Assembly (NCBI GenBank): GCA_050331455.1
Contig: JBHJGV010000031.1
Location: forward strand, 48,016-112,015
Length of the DNA: 64,000 nt
Direction of reading: 5' to 3'
DNA from: CAYUYV01 sp050331455
GTDB taxonomy: Bacteria > Pseudomonadota > Alphaproteobacteria > JAJFIK01
Shown: piece by piece, positions 1-8,957 of the stretch
Numbering within the stretch: position 1 is the first letter of the stretch
How the letters are laid out: each line of letters opens with the position of its first letter
Program-made: the position numbers and the translations under genes
The notes under the pieces: generated by a model
What the model was told of the DNA's origin: nothing
The model's database searches: none
What the model saw: only the letters and a program-made list of their open reading frames with translations

Positions 1-1055
1 CGTGGCCGGACAAACGGATCCTGGTGACCCGGGAGCCCGTGGGGGTGGTGGGCGCCATCACGCCCTGGAATTTTCCCACCGCCATGATCGCCCGCAAGGC
101 GGCCGCCGCCCTCGCCGCCGGTTGCCCCATCGTGATCAAACCGTCCGAACTCACGCCCTTTTCGGCGTTGGCCTATGGCATGATCGCCGAAGAGATCGGT
201 CTGCCGCCCGGTGTGCTGAACATCGTGACCGGTGCACCCGAGCCCATTGCCGAGGCGTTCTGCCAGCGCCCGGAGGTGCGCAAGATCAGTTTCACCGGAT
301 CGACCCGGGTGGGACGGATGCTCGCGTCGAACGCCATGGCGACCATGACCCGGGTGTCCATGGAACTCGGGGGCAATGCGCCCTTCATCGTCTTCGGGGA
401 CGCCGATCTCGATGCGGCTGTGGCCGGTGCCATGGCATCCAAATTCCGGGCGTCGGGCCAGACCTGCGTCTGTGCCAATCGCTTTTTGGTGGAATCCTCC
501 GTCTACGATGCCTTTTGTTCCCGGCTGACCGAGGCCGTCTCCGCCTTGCGCGTGGGCCCCGGTCTTGAGGAAGGCGTGACCATCGGCCCCCTGATCAGCG
601 AGGCGGGCGTCGAAAAGGTCCTTGCCCATATCGAGGATGCCCTGGCCCAGGGCGGCGCGCTGCTCGCGGGCGGCGGGCGCCACGCACGGGGCGGCCCTTT
701 TGTCGAGCCCACGGTGATCCGCGATGCCGTGCCCGCTATGCGCTGCGCCCGGGAGGAGACCTTCGGCCCCCTTGCGCCGGTGTTCCGGTTCGAGGACGAG
801 GCCCATGCCATCGCCCTGGCCAACGATACCGAGGCGGGTCTTGCGTCCTATGTTTACACCTCCGATCTAGGCCGGGCCTGGCGCATGATGGAGGCCCTGG
901 ACTGCGGCATTGTCGGCATCAATGAGGGGCTCATTTCAACACCGGTGGCGCCTTTCGGCGGCGTCAAACAGTCCGGAGTCGGACGGGAAGGCGCCCGTCA
1001 GGGCCTCGAAGACTATCTCGACACGAAATATGCCCTTCTCGGAGGCCTCCACTAA
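1..1055 (+). CDS. gabD: NAD(P)-dependent succinate-semialdehyde dehydrogenase, 5' truncated by window edge
   Basis: The last 350 residues of an aldehyde dehydrogenase; the reading frame is open from base 3 and its start lies before the window (family proteins are about 480 residues). It should oxidise succinate semialdehyde to succinate in the cytoplasm, as in GABA breakdown. Visible motifs are the cofactor-site PWNFP, the general-base Glu in SMELGGNAP, and the catalytic Cys in SGQTCVCANR, a signature of the succinate-semialdehyde subfamily; the end PFGGVKQSGVGREG also fits. It converges on an AraC regulator gene 22 bp away. A related semialdehyde substrate cannot be excluded. Confidence 0.9.
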   Translation, partial: WPDKRILVTREPVGVVGAITPWNFPTAMIARKAAAALAAGCPIVIKPSELTPFSALAYGMIAEEIGLPPGVLNIVTGAPEPIAEAFCQRPEVRKISFTGSTRVGRMLASNAMATMTRVSMELGGNAPFIVFGDADLDAAVAGAMASKFRASGQTCVCANRFLVESSVYDAFCSRLTEAVSALRVGPGLEEGVTIGPLISEAGVEKVLAHIEDALAQGGALLAGGGRHARGGPFVEPTVIRDAVPAMRCAREETFGPLAPVFRFEDEAHAIALANDTEAGLASYVYTSDLGRAWRMMEALDCGIVGINEGLISTPVAPFGGVKQSGVGREGARQGLEDYLDTKYALLGGLH

Positions 1056-1077
1056 GAGGCGGCAGGCCCGCCATCCG

Positions 1078-1893
1078 TCAGCGCAACGCATAGCCGCGGC
1101 GGCGCACCTCGACCGGCGTCATGCCCAGAAACTGGCGAAAGTCCCGCCCCATATGGGCCTGATCCGCATAACCGTGGGTGACGGCGATTTCGGCGAAGGC
1201 CCCCCGCTCGGCGGCGGCGCAGGATCGGGCAGCGCTCTGGCAGCGGATGATGCGGGCATAGCGTTTCGGCGACAGTCCGATCTCGGCCCGGAAACACCGT
1301 TCAAACTGGCGCCGCCCCAGGCCGAGCAGCGCGGCCGTCGTCTCCAACGGCGCCTCTCCCCCTGCCTCCCACAACCGGCGCAAGGCGGGTGTCAGCCGGC
1401 ACCGGGGCGTGCGCGGCAGCGTCCGAACAAGCCAGTCAGCCAGAAAAGCCGGCGCCTCCTCCACGGGCATGACCTCCAGCCGGTCATAAAGATCCCCGGC
1501 CTTCGCCCCCAAGAGCGTTTCCAGCGCGGTCCGCCGGTCCGAAAACGCCTTCAGCGGGGCCTTCCCAGCGAGGGCCACGGCGGCAGCCGCCTCCAGCTCG
1601 ACGACGAGGGTCGCGACGGGCCCAGGGCGGAACTGGCAGGACAGGGCCCGCGACAATTGGCCGATAAAGCCCAACCGGGCCGACCATCCGTCCGCGTTGC
1701 ACAAGGGGAAGGGGTCATGGGGCATCGCACCGAAATGCACGTCGATCCGGGCAAAGCCCGTCGCCGTGATCGGCTCGCTCACGGGCCCGCGAATCCACAG
1801 GGCCCGGTGCACCGGCCCGTCGGGCGCCACCGGCAGGGTCACGATCGGTGCCCGGCCCGCCTCCATCCCATCGTTTTCGACTTTGTCCATCAC
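1078..1893 (-). CDS. AraC family transcriptional regulator
   Basis: A 271-residue protein whose last ~100 residues form the double helix-turn-helix of AraC regulators: a first helix pair around LLGLGRRQFERCFRAEIGLS and a second with FAEIAVTHGYADQAHMGRDF followed by the family ending GMTPVEVRR. The N-terminal ~170 residues resemble no effector domain I can name. It is transcribed toward the semialdehyde dehydrogenase gene and away from the RTX gene at 2051, so the ~157-bp gap between them probably holds divergent promoters. The target and inducer are unknown. Confidence 0.85.
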   Translation of the reverse strand: MMDKVENDGMEAGRAPIVTLPVAPDGPVHRALWIRGPVSEPITATGFARIDVHFGAMPHDPFPLCNADGWSARLGFIGQLSRALSCQFRPGPVATLVVELEAAAAVALAGKAPLKAFSDRRTALETLLGAKAGDLYDRLEVMPVEEAPAFLADWLVRTLPRTPRCRLTPALRRLWEAGGEAPLETTAALLGLGRRQFERCFRAEIGLSPKRYARIIRCQSAARSCAAAERGAFAEIAVTHGYADQAHMGRDFRQFLGMTPVEVRRRGYALR

Positions 1894-2050
1894 AGCGTGC
1901 CCCCGAACCGTCGCTTTCGTTCAAGAACGCCCGCATCCTTCTCCGTAATCGTAAATAGCAGACTTTGCGATGCAGGAAAGGTGTGCCACATGCTGCTTCT
2001 CCCATCGCGCCAGCTGCCGGAATGGACCGGCATGAACCATGGAGAGTTCA

Positions 2051-3898
2051 ATGGACGCTGCACTTTCGCTCATTCTGGGGACCCGCGGGGATGATCGCCT
2101 CGTCGGATCCCTGAACGACGACATGATCTACGGTTTTTCGGGCCGTGACAGTCTGGCGGGGGGCCTGGGTGCCGACACCCTGCTGGGCGGCGGAGGGGAC
2201 GACGTCCTGGTCGGCGGCCAGGGCGATGACCGGCTGTTGGGTGGTCGGGGCGCTGACCGGTTCGTGTTCGATCCGTCCGATCTCAACCTCGGCGACGACG
2301 TGATCGGCGATTTCAGCGTTGCCGAAGGCGACGCCATCGTCCTGAATGCCGCCGACATCTTCCGCTCGGACCAGGACATACTGGGCTCGGATCAAGCCTT
2401 CCAGGCAACGGATCTCGATACGGCGGGCAGTTACGATCTCGTTGCCTCGCCGGGCGGATTTCTGACGGTTCTGCATCCGGGCGGCACCATCACCGTGCGC
2501 GGTGTCCCCTTTTCTCCAGACCTCACCTTCGGCGCCCTTGCCGGGCTCGGCGCCGTCGCAATCACAGGCCTTATCGCCGACCCGAATGAGGCGGGTCTCC
2601 TCGTCAGCCAGTCGGGCGATGATCTGCTGGTCGGCACCAATGGCGCGGCCGACTCCTTCCTGTTCGATCCCTCCAATCCGCAGCTCGGCGACGACATCAT
2701 CGCAAATTTCGAGGTGGGCTCGGACCAGATCGTGCTCAATGCCGCCGATGTTCTGCGCTCGGCCCCGGACATCCTGGGCGAGGACGGCGTTCTGTCTCCG
2801 GAGGATTTCGATCAGAGCGATGCGTTCGATCTTGCCGCATCGGAGCGGGGCAATCTTACGGTTCTGCATCCCGGCGGTACAATCGAAATCGCCGGCGTGC
2901 CCTTTTCGGAAGAGTTCACTTTCGCAAGCCTCGCGGAATTGGGCGCCATCGGGCTCAGCGGGCTCATCACTCCGGTCGCTTTGAGCGAAACGGATGTGCT
3001 CCTCAACGCCCGGGCTTTCCTGCCGCCGGATTTCCCAGTCCTCGTCTCGGGCGTCAATGACGACCTGATCCTCGCCGACGCGGCCATGACGGCCCCGGAT
3101 CTTGCGTTTTTCGACATCTCACAACGCGGCCTGGGAGACGACATCCTGGCCAATTTCGACGTGACCCAGGATTTGGTGGTGTTCGACGCGGCCGACCTGT
3201 TCCGTGCCCTGGGCAATGGGTCCCTGTCCGATGACGGCGCCATCACGGCGTCCGATCTCGACGAGAGCGAGGCTTTCGACCTGATCGAGTCCGACCGGGG
3301 CAACCTGACCATCGTCCATCCCAACGGGTCCATCGAATTGCTGGATATTCCGTTCTTGGACGGACTCGATTTCAGCTTCGTGGCCCAGAATGTCCTCGGC
3401 CTTGCCGGCTTTGTCACGCCGGATGCGGACGGCGTCACGCCGTCGGGCTCGGGCGACGAGTTCCTGCAAGGAGTATCCGGTCTGGCACAGGCCTTCGTGT
3501 TCGACCCGTCGAACCCGCAACTCGGCGACGATGTCATTGGTGAACTGATCGTCGGCGAGGATCAGATCGTCCTCGACCTCGACGGTGTTCTGGCCGTCGA
3601 TCCCCATATCGCGGGCCCCGACGGCGTTCTGACAGCGGAGGATTTCGACGCCAGCGACGCGTTCGATCTTGCCGCATCGGACCGGGGCAATCTCACGGTG
3701 CTGCATCCGGGCGGGACGATCGAGATCGCGAATTTTGCCTTCTCCGAGGACTTGACCTTCGCGGCCCTTGCCGACGCGGGGGCCCTCGCGGTGCAGGATT
3801 TCGGCGACGAGGCCACCGTCCAGACCGGAGCCGCTGAGCCGGCCTTGGCGAGCAGTGCCATCGAGGCATCCTGGGACGACATGTTCGTTTTGCTCTGA
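2051..3898 (+). CDS. RTX-type secreted protein with four ~105-residue repeats
   Basis: A 615-residue acidic protein. Residues ~10-70 are calcium-binding RTX nonapeptides (GGxGDDxLxGG). Then come four copies of a ~105-residue unit, starting near residues 70, 203, 351 and 481, each with F-x-FDPS-type start, LGDD, a D/E-Q-IVL strand, a SDAFDL-like segment, a NLTVLHPGGTIEI-like strand and a PFSxxxTFxxLAxLGA helix. I do not recognise this unit. The end, DDMFVLL, an acidic pair followed by hydrophobic residues, fits a type I secretion signal. ATG 2051 is preferred over ATG 2039 because GGAG at 2041-2044 lies six bases upstream. Function is unknown; adhesin or surface layer is a guess. Confidence 0.75.
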   Translation: MDAALSLILGTRGDDRLVGSLNDDMIYGFSGRDSLAGGLGADTLLGGGGDDVLVGGQGDDRLLGGRGADRFVFDPSDLNLGDDVIGDFSVAEGDAIVLNAADIFRSDQDILGSDQAFQATDLDTAGSYDLVASPGGFLTVLHPGGTITVRGVPFSPDLTFGALAGLGAVAITGLIADPNEAGLLVSQSGDDLLVGTNGAADSFLFDPSNPQLGDDIIANFEVGSDQIVLNAADVLRSAPDILGEDGVLSPEDFDQSDAFDLAASERGNLTVLHPGGTIEIAGVPFSEEFTFASLAELGAIGLSGLITPVALSETDVLLNARAFLPPDFPVLVSGVNDDLILADAAMTAPDLAFFDISQRGLGDDILANFDVTQDLVVFDAADLFRALGNGSLSDDGAITASDLDESEAFDLIESDRGNLTIVHPNGSIELLDIPFLDGLDFSFVAQNVLGLAGFVTPDADGVTPSGSGDEFLQGVSGLAQAFVFDPSNPQLGDDVIGELIVGEDQIVLDLDGVLAVDPHIAGPDGVLTAEDFDASDAFDLAASDRGNLTVLHPGGTIEIANFAFSEDLTFAALADAGALAVQDFGDEATVQTGAAEPALASSAIEASWDDMFVLL

Positions 3899-3949
3899 GA
3901 AGCGGCTGTCCCGGCCGTACCCGGGACGGCCGAACGCATGACAGACTTG

Positions 3950-3983
3950 GGGCGCAGTCCAAAGGGCTGCGCCCTCTTTGTGT
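3950..3983 (+). terminator. Rho-independent terminator after the RTX gene
   Basis: GGGCGCAG (3950-3957) pairs with CTGCGCCC (3967-3974); three further pairs leave an AAA loop, and TCTTTGTGT follows. A second GC-rich hairpin sits just upstream at about 3904-3932. Together they separate the RTX gene from the next gene. Confidence 0.75.
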
Positions 3984-4072
3984 CTGGCCCTGGATTGACG
4001 CCGATCCCCCCGGCCGCCGACACTGGGCGGCGCGCAGAACATGCCAGCCCAAAGAGTCCAAGGAGGAAAGCC

Positions 4073-5014
4073 ATGAGAATCAGCAACCGGGTCACGGATG
4101 TCCTGGGCACCGACTATCCGATCGTTCAGGCGCCCATGGGCTGGATTGCGCGGGCACGGCTCGCCTCCGCGGTCTCCAATGCGGGCGGCATGGGCATTAT
4201 CGAAACATCCTCGGGAGAACTCGACCAGATCCGCGAAGAGATCAAAATGATGCGCCGTCTGACGGACAAACCCTTTGGCGTCAATATCGCCCAGGCCTTT
4301 GTCCGCGATCCGGGCATCGTCAATTTCGTAATCGACGAGGGCGTGCGCTTCGTGACGACGTCCGCGGGGGACCCGACCCGCTACTGCGCGGACCTGAAAG
4401 AGGCCGGACTGACGGTTTTTCACGTGGTGCCCACGCTGGCCGGCGCGCTCAAGGCCGTCGAGGCAGGCGTTGACGGCCTCGTGGTCGAGGGCGGTGAAGG
4501 AGGCGGCTTCAAGAATCCCCAAGAAGTGGCCAGCATGGTCCTCCTGCCGCTTGTCTGCTCCCAGGTCGGCGTACCCGTCATCGCGGCCGGCGGCTTCGTG
4601 GACGGACGGACCATGGCGGCGGCTTTCGCGCTGGGCGCCGAGGGCATCCAGATGGGCACACGGATGGTCTCGGCGTTGGAGTCGCCGGTCCATGAGAACT
4701 GGAAACTCGCGGTGGTGGATGCCAAGGAAACGGACACGGTGTTCCTCAACCGGTTCGGCCGGCCGGCCCTGCGGGCCCTGCGCACCGAACGCACCAGCCG
4801 CCTGGAGCGGGAGGCGCCAGAGAACATCATGGGAGAGTTCCGCACGGCCCTCGATCTTTATTTCGGCGGCGACATGGAAGCCTCGATCGCCCTGTCAGGC
4901 CAAGTCTGCGGGCGCATCGATTCGATCAAGCCCGTGGCCGAAATCCTGCGGGAAACCATGACCGAGTTCCACGAAACCCTGCGCAGCCTCTCCGCCCGCT
5001 ACCCGTCCGCGTGA
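4073..5014 (+). CDS. Nitronate monooxygenase family FMN oxidoreductase
   Basis: A 313-residue TIM-barrel flavoprotein of the nitronate monooxygenase / 2-nitropropane dioxygenase family, beginning VLGTDYPIVQAPMG and containing the FMN phosphate-site strand VPVIAAGGFVDGR and GAEGIQMGTR. Family members oxidise alkyl nitronates or act as enoyl reductases. In most of them the barrel carries a GGH motif with the active-site His; here the stretch reads EGGEGGGFKNP, with Phe in place of His, so the classic reaction is uncertain. ATG 4073 is preceded by AGGAGG at 4061-4066. It follows a strong terminator, so it probably has its own promoter. Confidence 0.8.
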   Translation: MRISNRVTDVLGTDYPIVQAPMGWIARARLASAVSNAGGMGIIETSSGELDQIREEIKMMRRLTDKPFGVNIAQAFVRDPGIVNFVIDEGVRFVTTSAGDPTRYCADLKEAGLTVFHVVPTLAGALKAVEAGVDGLVVEGGEGGGFKNPQEVASMVLLPLVCSQVGVPVIAAGGFVDGRTMAAAFALGAEGIQMGTRMVSALESPVHENWKLAVVDAKETDTVFLNRFGRPALRALRTERTSRLEREAPENIMGEFRTALDLYFGGDMEASIALSGQVCGRIDSIKPVAEILRETMTEFHETLRSLSARYPSA

Positions 5015-5097
5015 GGATGATGGGTATCACCGTCATTGTTTGCAGGGCGGGCCGAAACCTGCCCCGCAGACTTTACCGGTGAGATCATACGCTTGCG

Positions 5098-5514
5098 TCA
5101 CAAAAGGCCCAATTCGCGCAGTTCGGCCTTGAGAGCGGCGGGCATAGCCGCTTCCCCGGATCCGGGCTTGACGTCGGCCGGGGCGTCCTCCGGCTTCAAA
5201 TAGCGCCACCCCTGGAACGGCCGGCGCGGCACCGTGTCGACGGCCACAAGTTCCGGGTCCATGAGCAGATCACAGCGGCCGATCCCGGCCTCGTCCGTAA
5301 AGGGACGGATATCCACGAGCCGCTGGCGCACCTGGATGAAGCCCTTGATCACCCAATAGATCGATCCGCCGTCCAGCACCTCGTCCCGGCGTTTTGGCAC
5401 CATGCGCGTGGTATGGGCGATCTCGCCCACAAGGCGCAGGCGGCCCTTCTGCCAGCGGGAGAGGTCATCGATGCTGTCCGCACCGACACATAATTTCAGC
5501 AGGTGTATGGTCAT
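5098..5514 (-). CDS. DUF1489 family protein
   Basis: A 138-residue protein matching the DUF1489 family that is widespread in alphaproteobacteria, starting MTIHLLKLCVG and carrying the family stretch IYWVIKGFIQVRQR. No enzyme function is known for the family. The ATG at 5514 is chosen over the longer frame that runs upstream because family proteins begin at MTIHLLKL and because a longer start would add an atypical Pro/Trp/Ser-rich leader and overlap the next gene. It is the last gene of the minus-strand run from the carboxylase gene, 103 bp after the MAPEG gene. A weak hairpin near 5045-5064 lies between it and the converging oxidoreductase gene. Confidence 0.85.
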   Translation of the reverse strand: MTIHLLKLCVGADSIDDLSRWQKGRLRLVGEIAHTTRMVPKRRDEVLDGGSIYWVIKGFIQVRQRLVDIRPFTDEAGIGRCDLLMDPELVAVDTVPRRPFQGWRYLKPEDAPADVKPGSGEAAMPAALKAELRELGLL

Positions 5515-5617
5515 GGCTCGGCGGAAAACTGTAGGCAGGGAAACACAAAGAGTTGCGGCAGGCTGGACCGTCGACGGTTCGCACGCCCACGGCCCCGTCC
5601 CGGATCGCAAAACAGGC

Positions 5618-6031
5618 TCAGGCTGCGGAAGCGCCCATGAATGAGCCCGCCACGGCGCCGGCCATGAGGAAGAGAGCCACAAGACCCACCGTCCACACCA
5701 GCGACCGCACGACCGGAATGCCGGTGATGTAAGCCGGCAGATAGATCAACCGGGCAATGACGAAGATTTGAGCACCAAGCAGGCCCATGGCGGGGATTTC
5801 GGGACGGGCGTTCAGCAGCAGGGCCAGGGGCAGGAAAATCAACAGGGCTTCCTGCATATTTGCGTGGGCTCGCTCCGAGCGGGCGCCATAGACACTGGTT
5901 TCCGGCGGATTGTCCCGGGGCCCCATGGGCACGCTCAAATCGGCATCGGGGCGCAGGAAATAGCGGAAAGCGGGAGGCAGCAGGGTCTGCACGAGATAAA
6001 GGCCGAGGGCCGCAAGGATCAAAAGCTCCAT
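5618..6031 (-). CDS. MAPEG family membrane protein
   Basis: A 137-residue inner-membrane protein with four hydrophobic segments and the MAPEG pattern: R-A-x-x-N in ERAHANMQEALLIF, and ARLIYLPAYITG in the third segment. The eukaryotic family (microsomal glutathione transferases) acts on eicosanoids and glutathione conjugates; the bacterial subgroup is largely uncharacterised. It starts 19 bp after the exported-protein gene upstream, in an apparent operon with the carboxylase subunit gene. Residue length is typical of the family. Confidence 0.85.
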   Translation of the reverse strand: MELLILAALGLYLVQTLLPPAFRYFLRPDADLSVPMGPRDNPPETSVYGARSERAHANMQEALLIFLPLALLLNARPEIPAMGLLGAQIFVIARLIYLPAYITGIPVVRSLVWTVGLVALFLMAGAVAGSFMGASAA

Positions 6032-6050
6032 CGTCGTCTCCTATGTCGTC

Positions 6051-6851
6051 CTAAGGGATCTGCACGGAGTCGTTACGCGCCGGCGGGGCAAGCGGTTCGG
6101 CTTCGATAATGCGCACCGTGACACTCTCTTCGAAATCCCGGAAAAGGGCGCTGCCGGACACGGCCGTCCGGCTTTCGGTCAGCAGGGGAAGGCCGTCGCG
6201 CAGGTCATAGGTCGCGGTCTGCTCGAAGGAGGCGATGCGCGCCGAGAAATTCGGCTTGAAGGGCTCCGGCGAGAAGAGGCGCACGGTTCGGATCCAGGGC
6301 CTGGTGCCCTCCGCCCCCGCTCCAGTCTGGCGCACTGTCAGTTCGCCGTGCAGCTTTTCCAGAAAGCCGGCCGCCCGTCCTCGGGGTTGGCCTTTCGGCG
6401 GCGCCGTGGGCTGGAAGCGGTAAACCATCGCCTCGGCCTCTTCGCGCACCAGCGTGACATCATTGCCCAGCACCGTGGAGAGGTTTTCATAGCCCAGGAG
6501 TTCTGAACCACGCTTGGCGTCCCGGACGCCCTCAAACAGCCTGATCACCTCCTTGGACGCCGTCTCCGGTGAGGGCGACAGCAGGGTCCAGGCCTCCCCC
6601 GGCTCGCGAGGGTCGTAACGCAGCAGGACTTCATTGCCGTCGCTGGACAGGGACTGGGTGAAGGCCCAAGCCTGGGCCGACACGGCCGCTCCGGACTCAA
6701 GCGCCTGCGAGATCAGCGCGGGCCGGGGCGCAGGTCCCGGCGCGGCATCGGATTGCGGCTGGGCCGGGGCAACGGATGGACTCATCAGCAGCAAGACGAG
6801 CGCAGCCCCGGCGGCGAGAAGGGCGTGGCCCGGCAATTGGCCTCCCGGCAT
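6051..6851 (-). CDS. Exported protein of unknown function
   Basis: A 266-residue protein with an N-terminal signal peptide: a hydrophobic run around ALLAAGAALVLLLMSPS and a likely cleavage after APA. The mature part is rich in beta-strand-like segments and has no cysteines that would suggest a lipoprotein. I do not recognise the family. AAAGGAG lies seven bases before the ATG. It sits 23 bp after the carboxylase gene and 19 bp before the MAPEG gene, so the three are probably cotranscribed. Periplasmic location is inferred from the signal peptide. Confidence 0.7.
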   Translation of the reverse strand: MPGGQLPGHALLAAGAALVLLLMSPSVAPAQPQSDAAPGPAPRPALISQALESGAAVSAQAWAFTQSLSSDGNEVLLRYDPREPGEAWTLLSPSPETASKEVIRLFEGVRDAKRGSELLGYENLSTVLGNDVTLVREEAEAMVYRFQPTAPPKGQPRGRAAGFLEKLHGELTVRQTGAGAEGTRPWIRTVRLFSPEPFKPNFSARIASFEQTATYDLRDGLPLLTESRTAVSGSALFRDFEESVTVRIIEAEPLAPPARNDSVQIP

Positions 6852-6874
6852 GGACAGGCTCCTTTCAAACGGTC

Positions 6875-8887
6875 TCAGGATCCGACGCTCAAGGTGGCGA
6901 GGACGGCGCCCTCCTCCACCTGATCGCCCGGTGCAACGGTCAGGCTTTCCACGGTGCCGTCGGCGCCGGCGCTCAAGGTGTGTTCCATTTTCATGGCCTC
7001 CAGTACGACCAGGGCCTGCCCCCGGCGAACCGAATCGCCCTCGGCGGCATGCACGGCGATGATCTTGCCGGGCATGGGCGCGGCAATGCGTGCCGCCGCA
7101 TCGGTATCGCTGACCGACCGCTCCAGCGGATCCTCGAGAACCACCTCGTGGGCATGCCCCTCCGTCATGATCACGATTCGCCGCCCAAGGCGCAGCACGC
7201 CGATGCAGTCATGGCGTCCATTGAGCACAACCGACAGGCGTTCGGCCTCGACCATGCTGGCCTGGCCTTCGAACATCCGCCCATCGATGTCCAGCGCCCG
7301 CAACGGCGCCCCGTGACCGACCGTGACCGTGAACGGATGGTCCCCGCCGAAGCGCAGGACCTCCCGGGCCCGCGCACCAACCCGCCAGCCGTCCAGCGCA
7401 TGCCAGGGCGAGTGGGGATCTGCGGACCGCGCTCGGGCGTGGGCCGCGGCCGCGTCCCGTTCGGCGAGGACATAGAGCGCCGCGAGGGCCTTGATGTCGT
7501 CCGCCGGCGGGCCGGGATCGGGGATCAGGTCCTCCAGATGCCGGTCGATGAAGCCGGTGTCGATGGCCGCGTCCCGGAAAGCCGGGTGGCCGGCGATCTC
7601 GGCAAGGAAGCCCGCATTGGTCTGCACGCCGGCCACCTCGCTTGCCCGCAGCGCCTGGCCGAGCCGGCGCAGGGCCGCGTCCCGGGTCTCGCCCCAGGCA
7701 ATGATCTTGGCGATCATCGGGTCGTAATGGATCGTCACCGCATCGCCCTGGCGCACGCCCGTATCGATGCGCAGGCGGTCGTCCGGTTCCGGCAGGGCCA
7801 GCCGGTGCAGGGTGCCCGTGGAGGGCAGAAACCCCTTGGACGGATTTTCTGCATAAAGACGGGCTTCGATGGCATGGCCGGTCAGCGGGATCTGCTCCTG
7901 GGTCCGCGGCAAGGGCTCGCCCATGGCGACGCGGATCTGCCATTCCACCAGATCGAGCCCGGTGATCATTTCCGTGACCGGATGCTCCACCTGCAGCCGC
8001 GTGTTCATCTCCATGAAGAAGAAGCCGTTCTCGCGCAGCCCCTGGGAGCCGTCGGCGATGAACTCCACGGTGCCGGCCCCCCGATAGCCGATCGCGCGGG
8101 CCGCCTCCACCGCCGCCCGGCCCATAGCCGTGCGCACGGGTTCTGTCATGCCCGGCGCCGGGGCCTCCTCAATAACTTTCTGGTGGCGCCGCTGGAGGGA
8201 GCAGTCCCGCTCGAACAGATGCACGACCCCGCCATGGGCGTCCGCGAAGACCTGGATCTCCACATGGCGCGGACGGGTCACGAAACGCTCGATCAGCACG
8301 CGGTCATCGCCGAAAGCATTGGCCGATTCGCGCTTGGCGGAGGCCAGGGCCGCCTCGAAATCCTCCCGCCGGTCCACCCGGCGCATGCCCTTGCCGCCGC
8401 CGCCTGCGACGGCCTTGATCAGCACGGGAAAGCCCACCGCATGGGCCGCGTCCACCAGATGGGCCGGGTCCTGATTGGCGCCGTGATAGCCCGGCACGAT
8501 TGGCACACCGGCCTTTTCCATCAGGGCCTTGGCCTGGTCCTTGAGGCCCATGGCCCGAATCGCGGCCGGCGGGGGGCCGACAAAGATAAGGCCCGCCGCA
8601 GCAACGGCCTCGGCGAACGCGGCGTTCTCGGACAAAAAGCCGTAACCGGGATGGATGGCCTGGGCTCCCGAGCACTGGGCCGCCTCGATAAGGGCCTCGC
8701 CCCGCAAATAGCTCTCGGCGGCCGGCGCGGGGCCGATGGCGAGGGCCGAATCGGCCAGCGCGACATGGGCCGCATGGCCATCGGCCTCCGAATAGACCGC
8801 CAGCGTTTCGATGCCCATCCGCCGCGCCGTCCGGATAATCCGGCACGCGATCTCGCCGCGATTGGCGATCAAGAGCCGATCCACCAT
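6875..8887 (-). CDS. mccA: Acyl-CoA carboxylase biotin subunit, probably 3-methylcrotonyl-CoA carboxylase alpha
   Basis: A 670-residue fusion of biotin carboxylase and biotin carrier. N-terminal LLIANRGEIACRIIRTARR starts the biotin carboxylase domain; the ATP-grasp loop GGGGKGMR, the FMEMNTRLQVEHPVTE active-site segment and a C-terminal biotinyl domain with EAMKMEH are all intact. Such subunits carboxylate biotin for methylcrotonyl-, geranyl- or propionyl-CoA carboxylases. The 670-residue length and a methylglutaconyl-CoA hydratase gene ~2 kb away favour the leucine-degradation enzyme. The partner carboxyltransferase subunit is not in the window, which leaves the acyl substrate open. Confidence 0.85.
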   Translation of the reverse strand: MVDRLLIANRGEIACRIIRTARRMGIETLAVYSEADGHAAHVALADSALAIGPAPAAESYLRGEALIEAAQCSGAQAIHPGYGFLSENAAFAEAVAAAGLIFVGPPPAAIRAMGLKDQAKALMEKAGVPIVPGYHGANQDPAHLVDAAHAVGFPVLIKAVAGGGGKGMRRVDRREDFEAALASAKRESANAFGDDRVLIERFVTRPRHVEIQVFADAHGGVVHLFERDCSLQRRHQKVIEEAPAPGMTEPVRTAMGRAAVEAARAIGYRGAGTVEFIADGSQGLRENGFFFMEMNTRLQVEHPVTEMITGLDLVEWQIRVAMGEPLPRTQEQIPLTGHAIEARLYAENPSKGFLPSTGTLHRLALPEPDDRLRIDTGVRQGDAVTIHYDPMIAKIIAWGETRDAALRRLGQALRASEVAGVQTNAGFLAEIAGHPAFRDAAIDTGFIDRHLEDLIPDPGPPADDIKALAALYVLAERDAAAAHARARSADPHSPWHALDGWRVGARAREVLRFGGDHPFTVTVGHGAPLRALDIDGRMFEGQASMVEAERLSVVLNGRHDCIGVLRLGRRIVIMTEGHAHEVVLEDPLERSVSDTDAAARIAAPMPGKIIAVHAAEGDSVRRGQALVVLEAMKMEHTLSAGADGTVESLTVAPGDQVEEGAVLATLSVGS

Positions 8888-8957
8888 GCAAGCCTCGCTC
8901 CCATATGGCGCAGAACGCCCTCACCCACTCTTTCAGGTCATAGCATGGGGCGACGGC

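Noticed and set aside
910..2094. A 394-codon plus-strand frame antisense to the AraC gene
   Set aside because: Basic, Pro/Arg/Gln-rich shadow; the AraC helix-turn-helix is unambiguous on the minus strand.
3119..4693. A 524-codon minus-strand frame across the RTX end and the FMN oxidoreductase gene
   Set aside because: It runs through a terminator and two real genes on the other strand and shows no domain.
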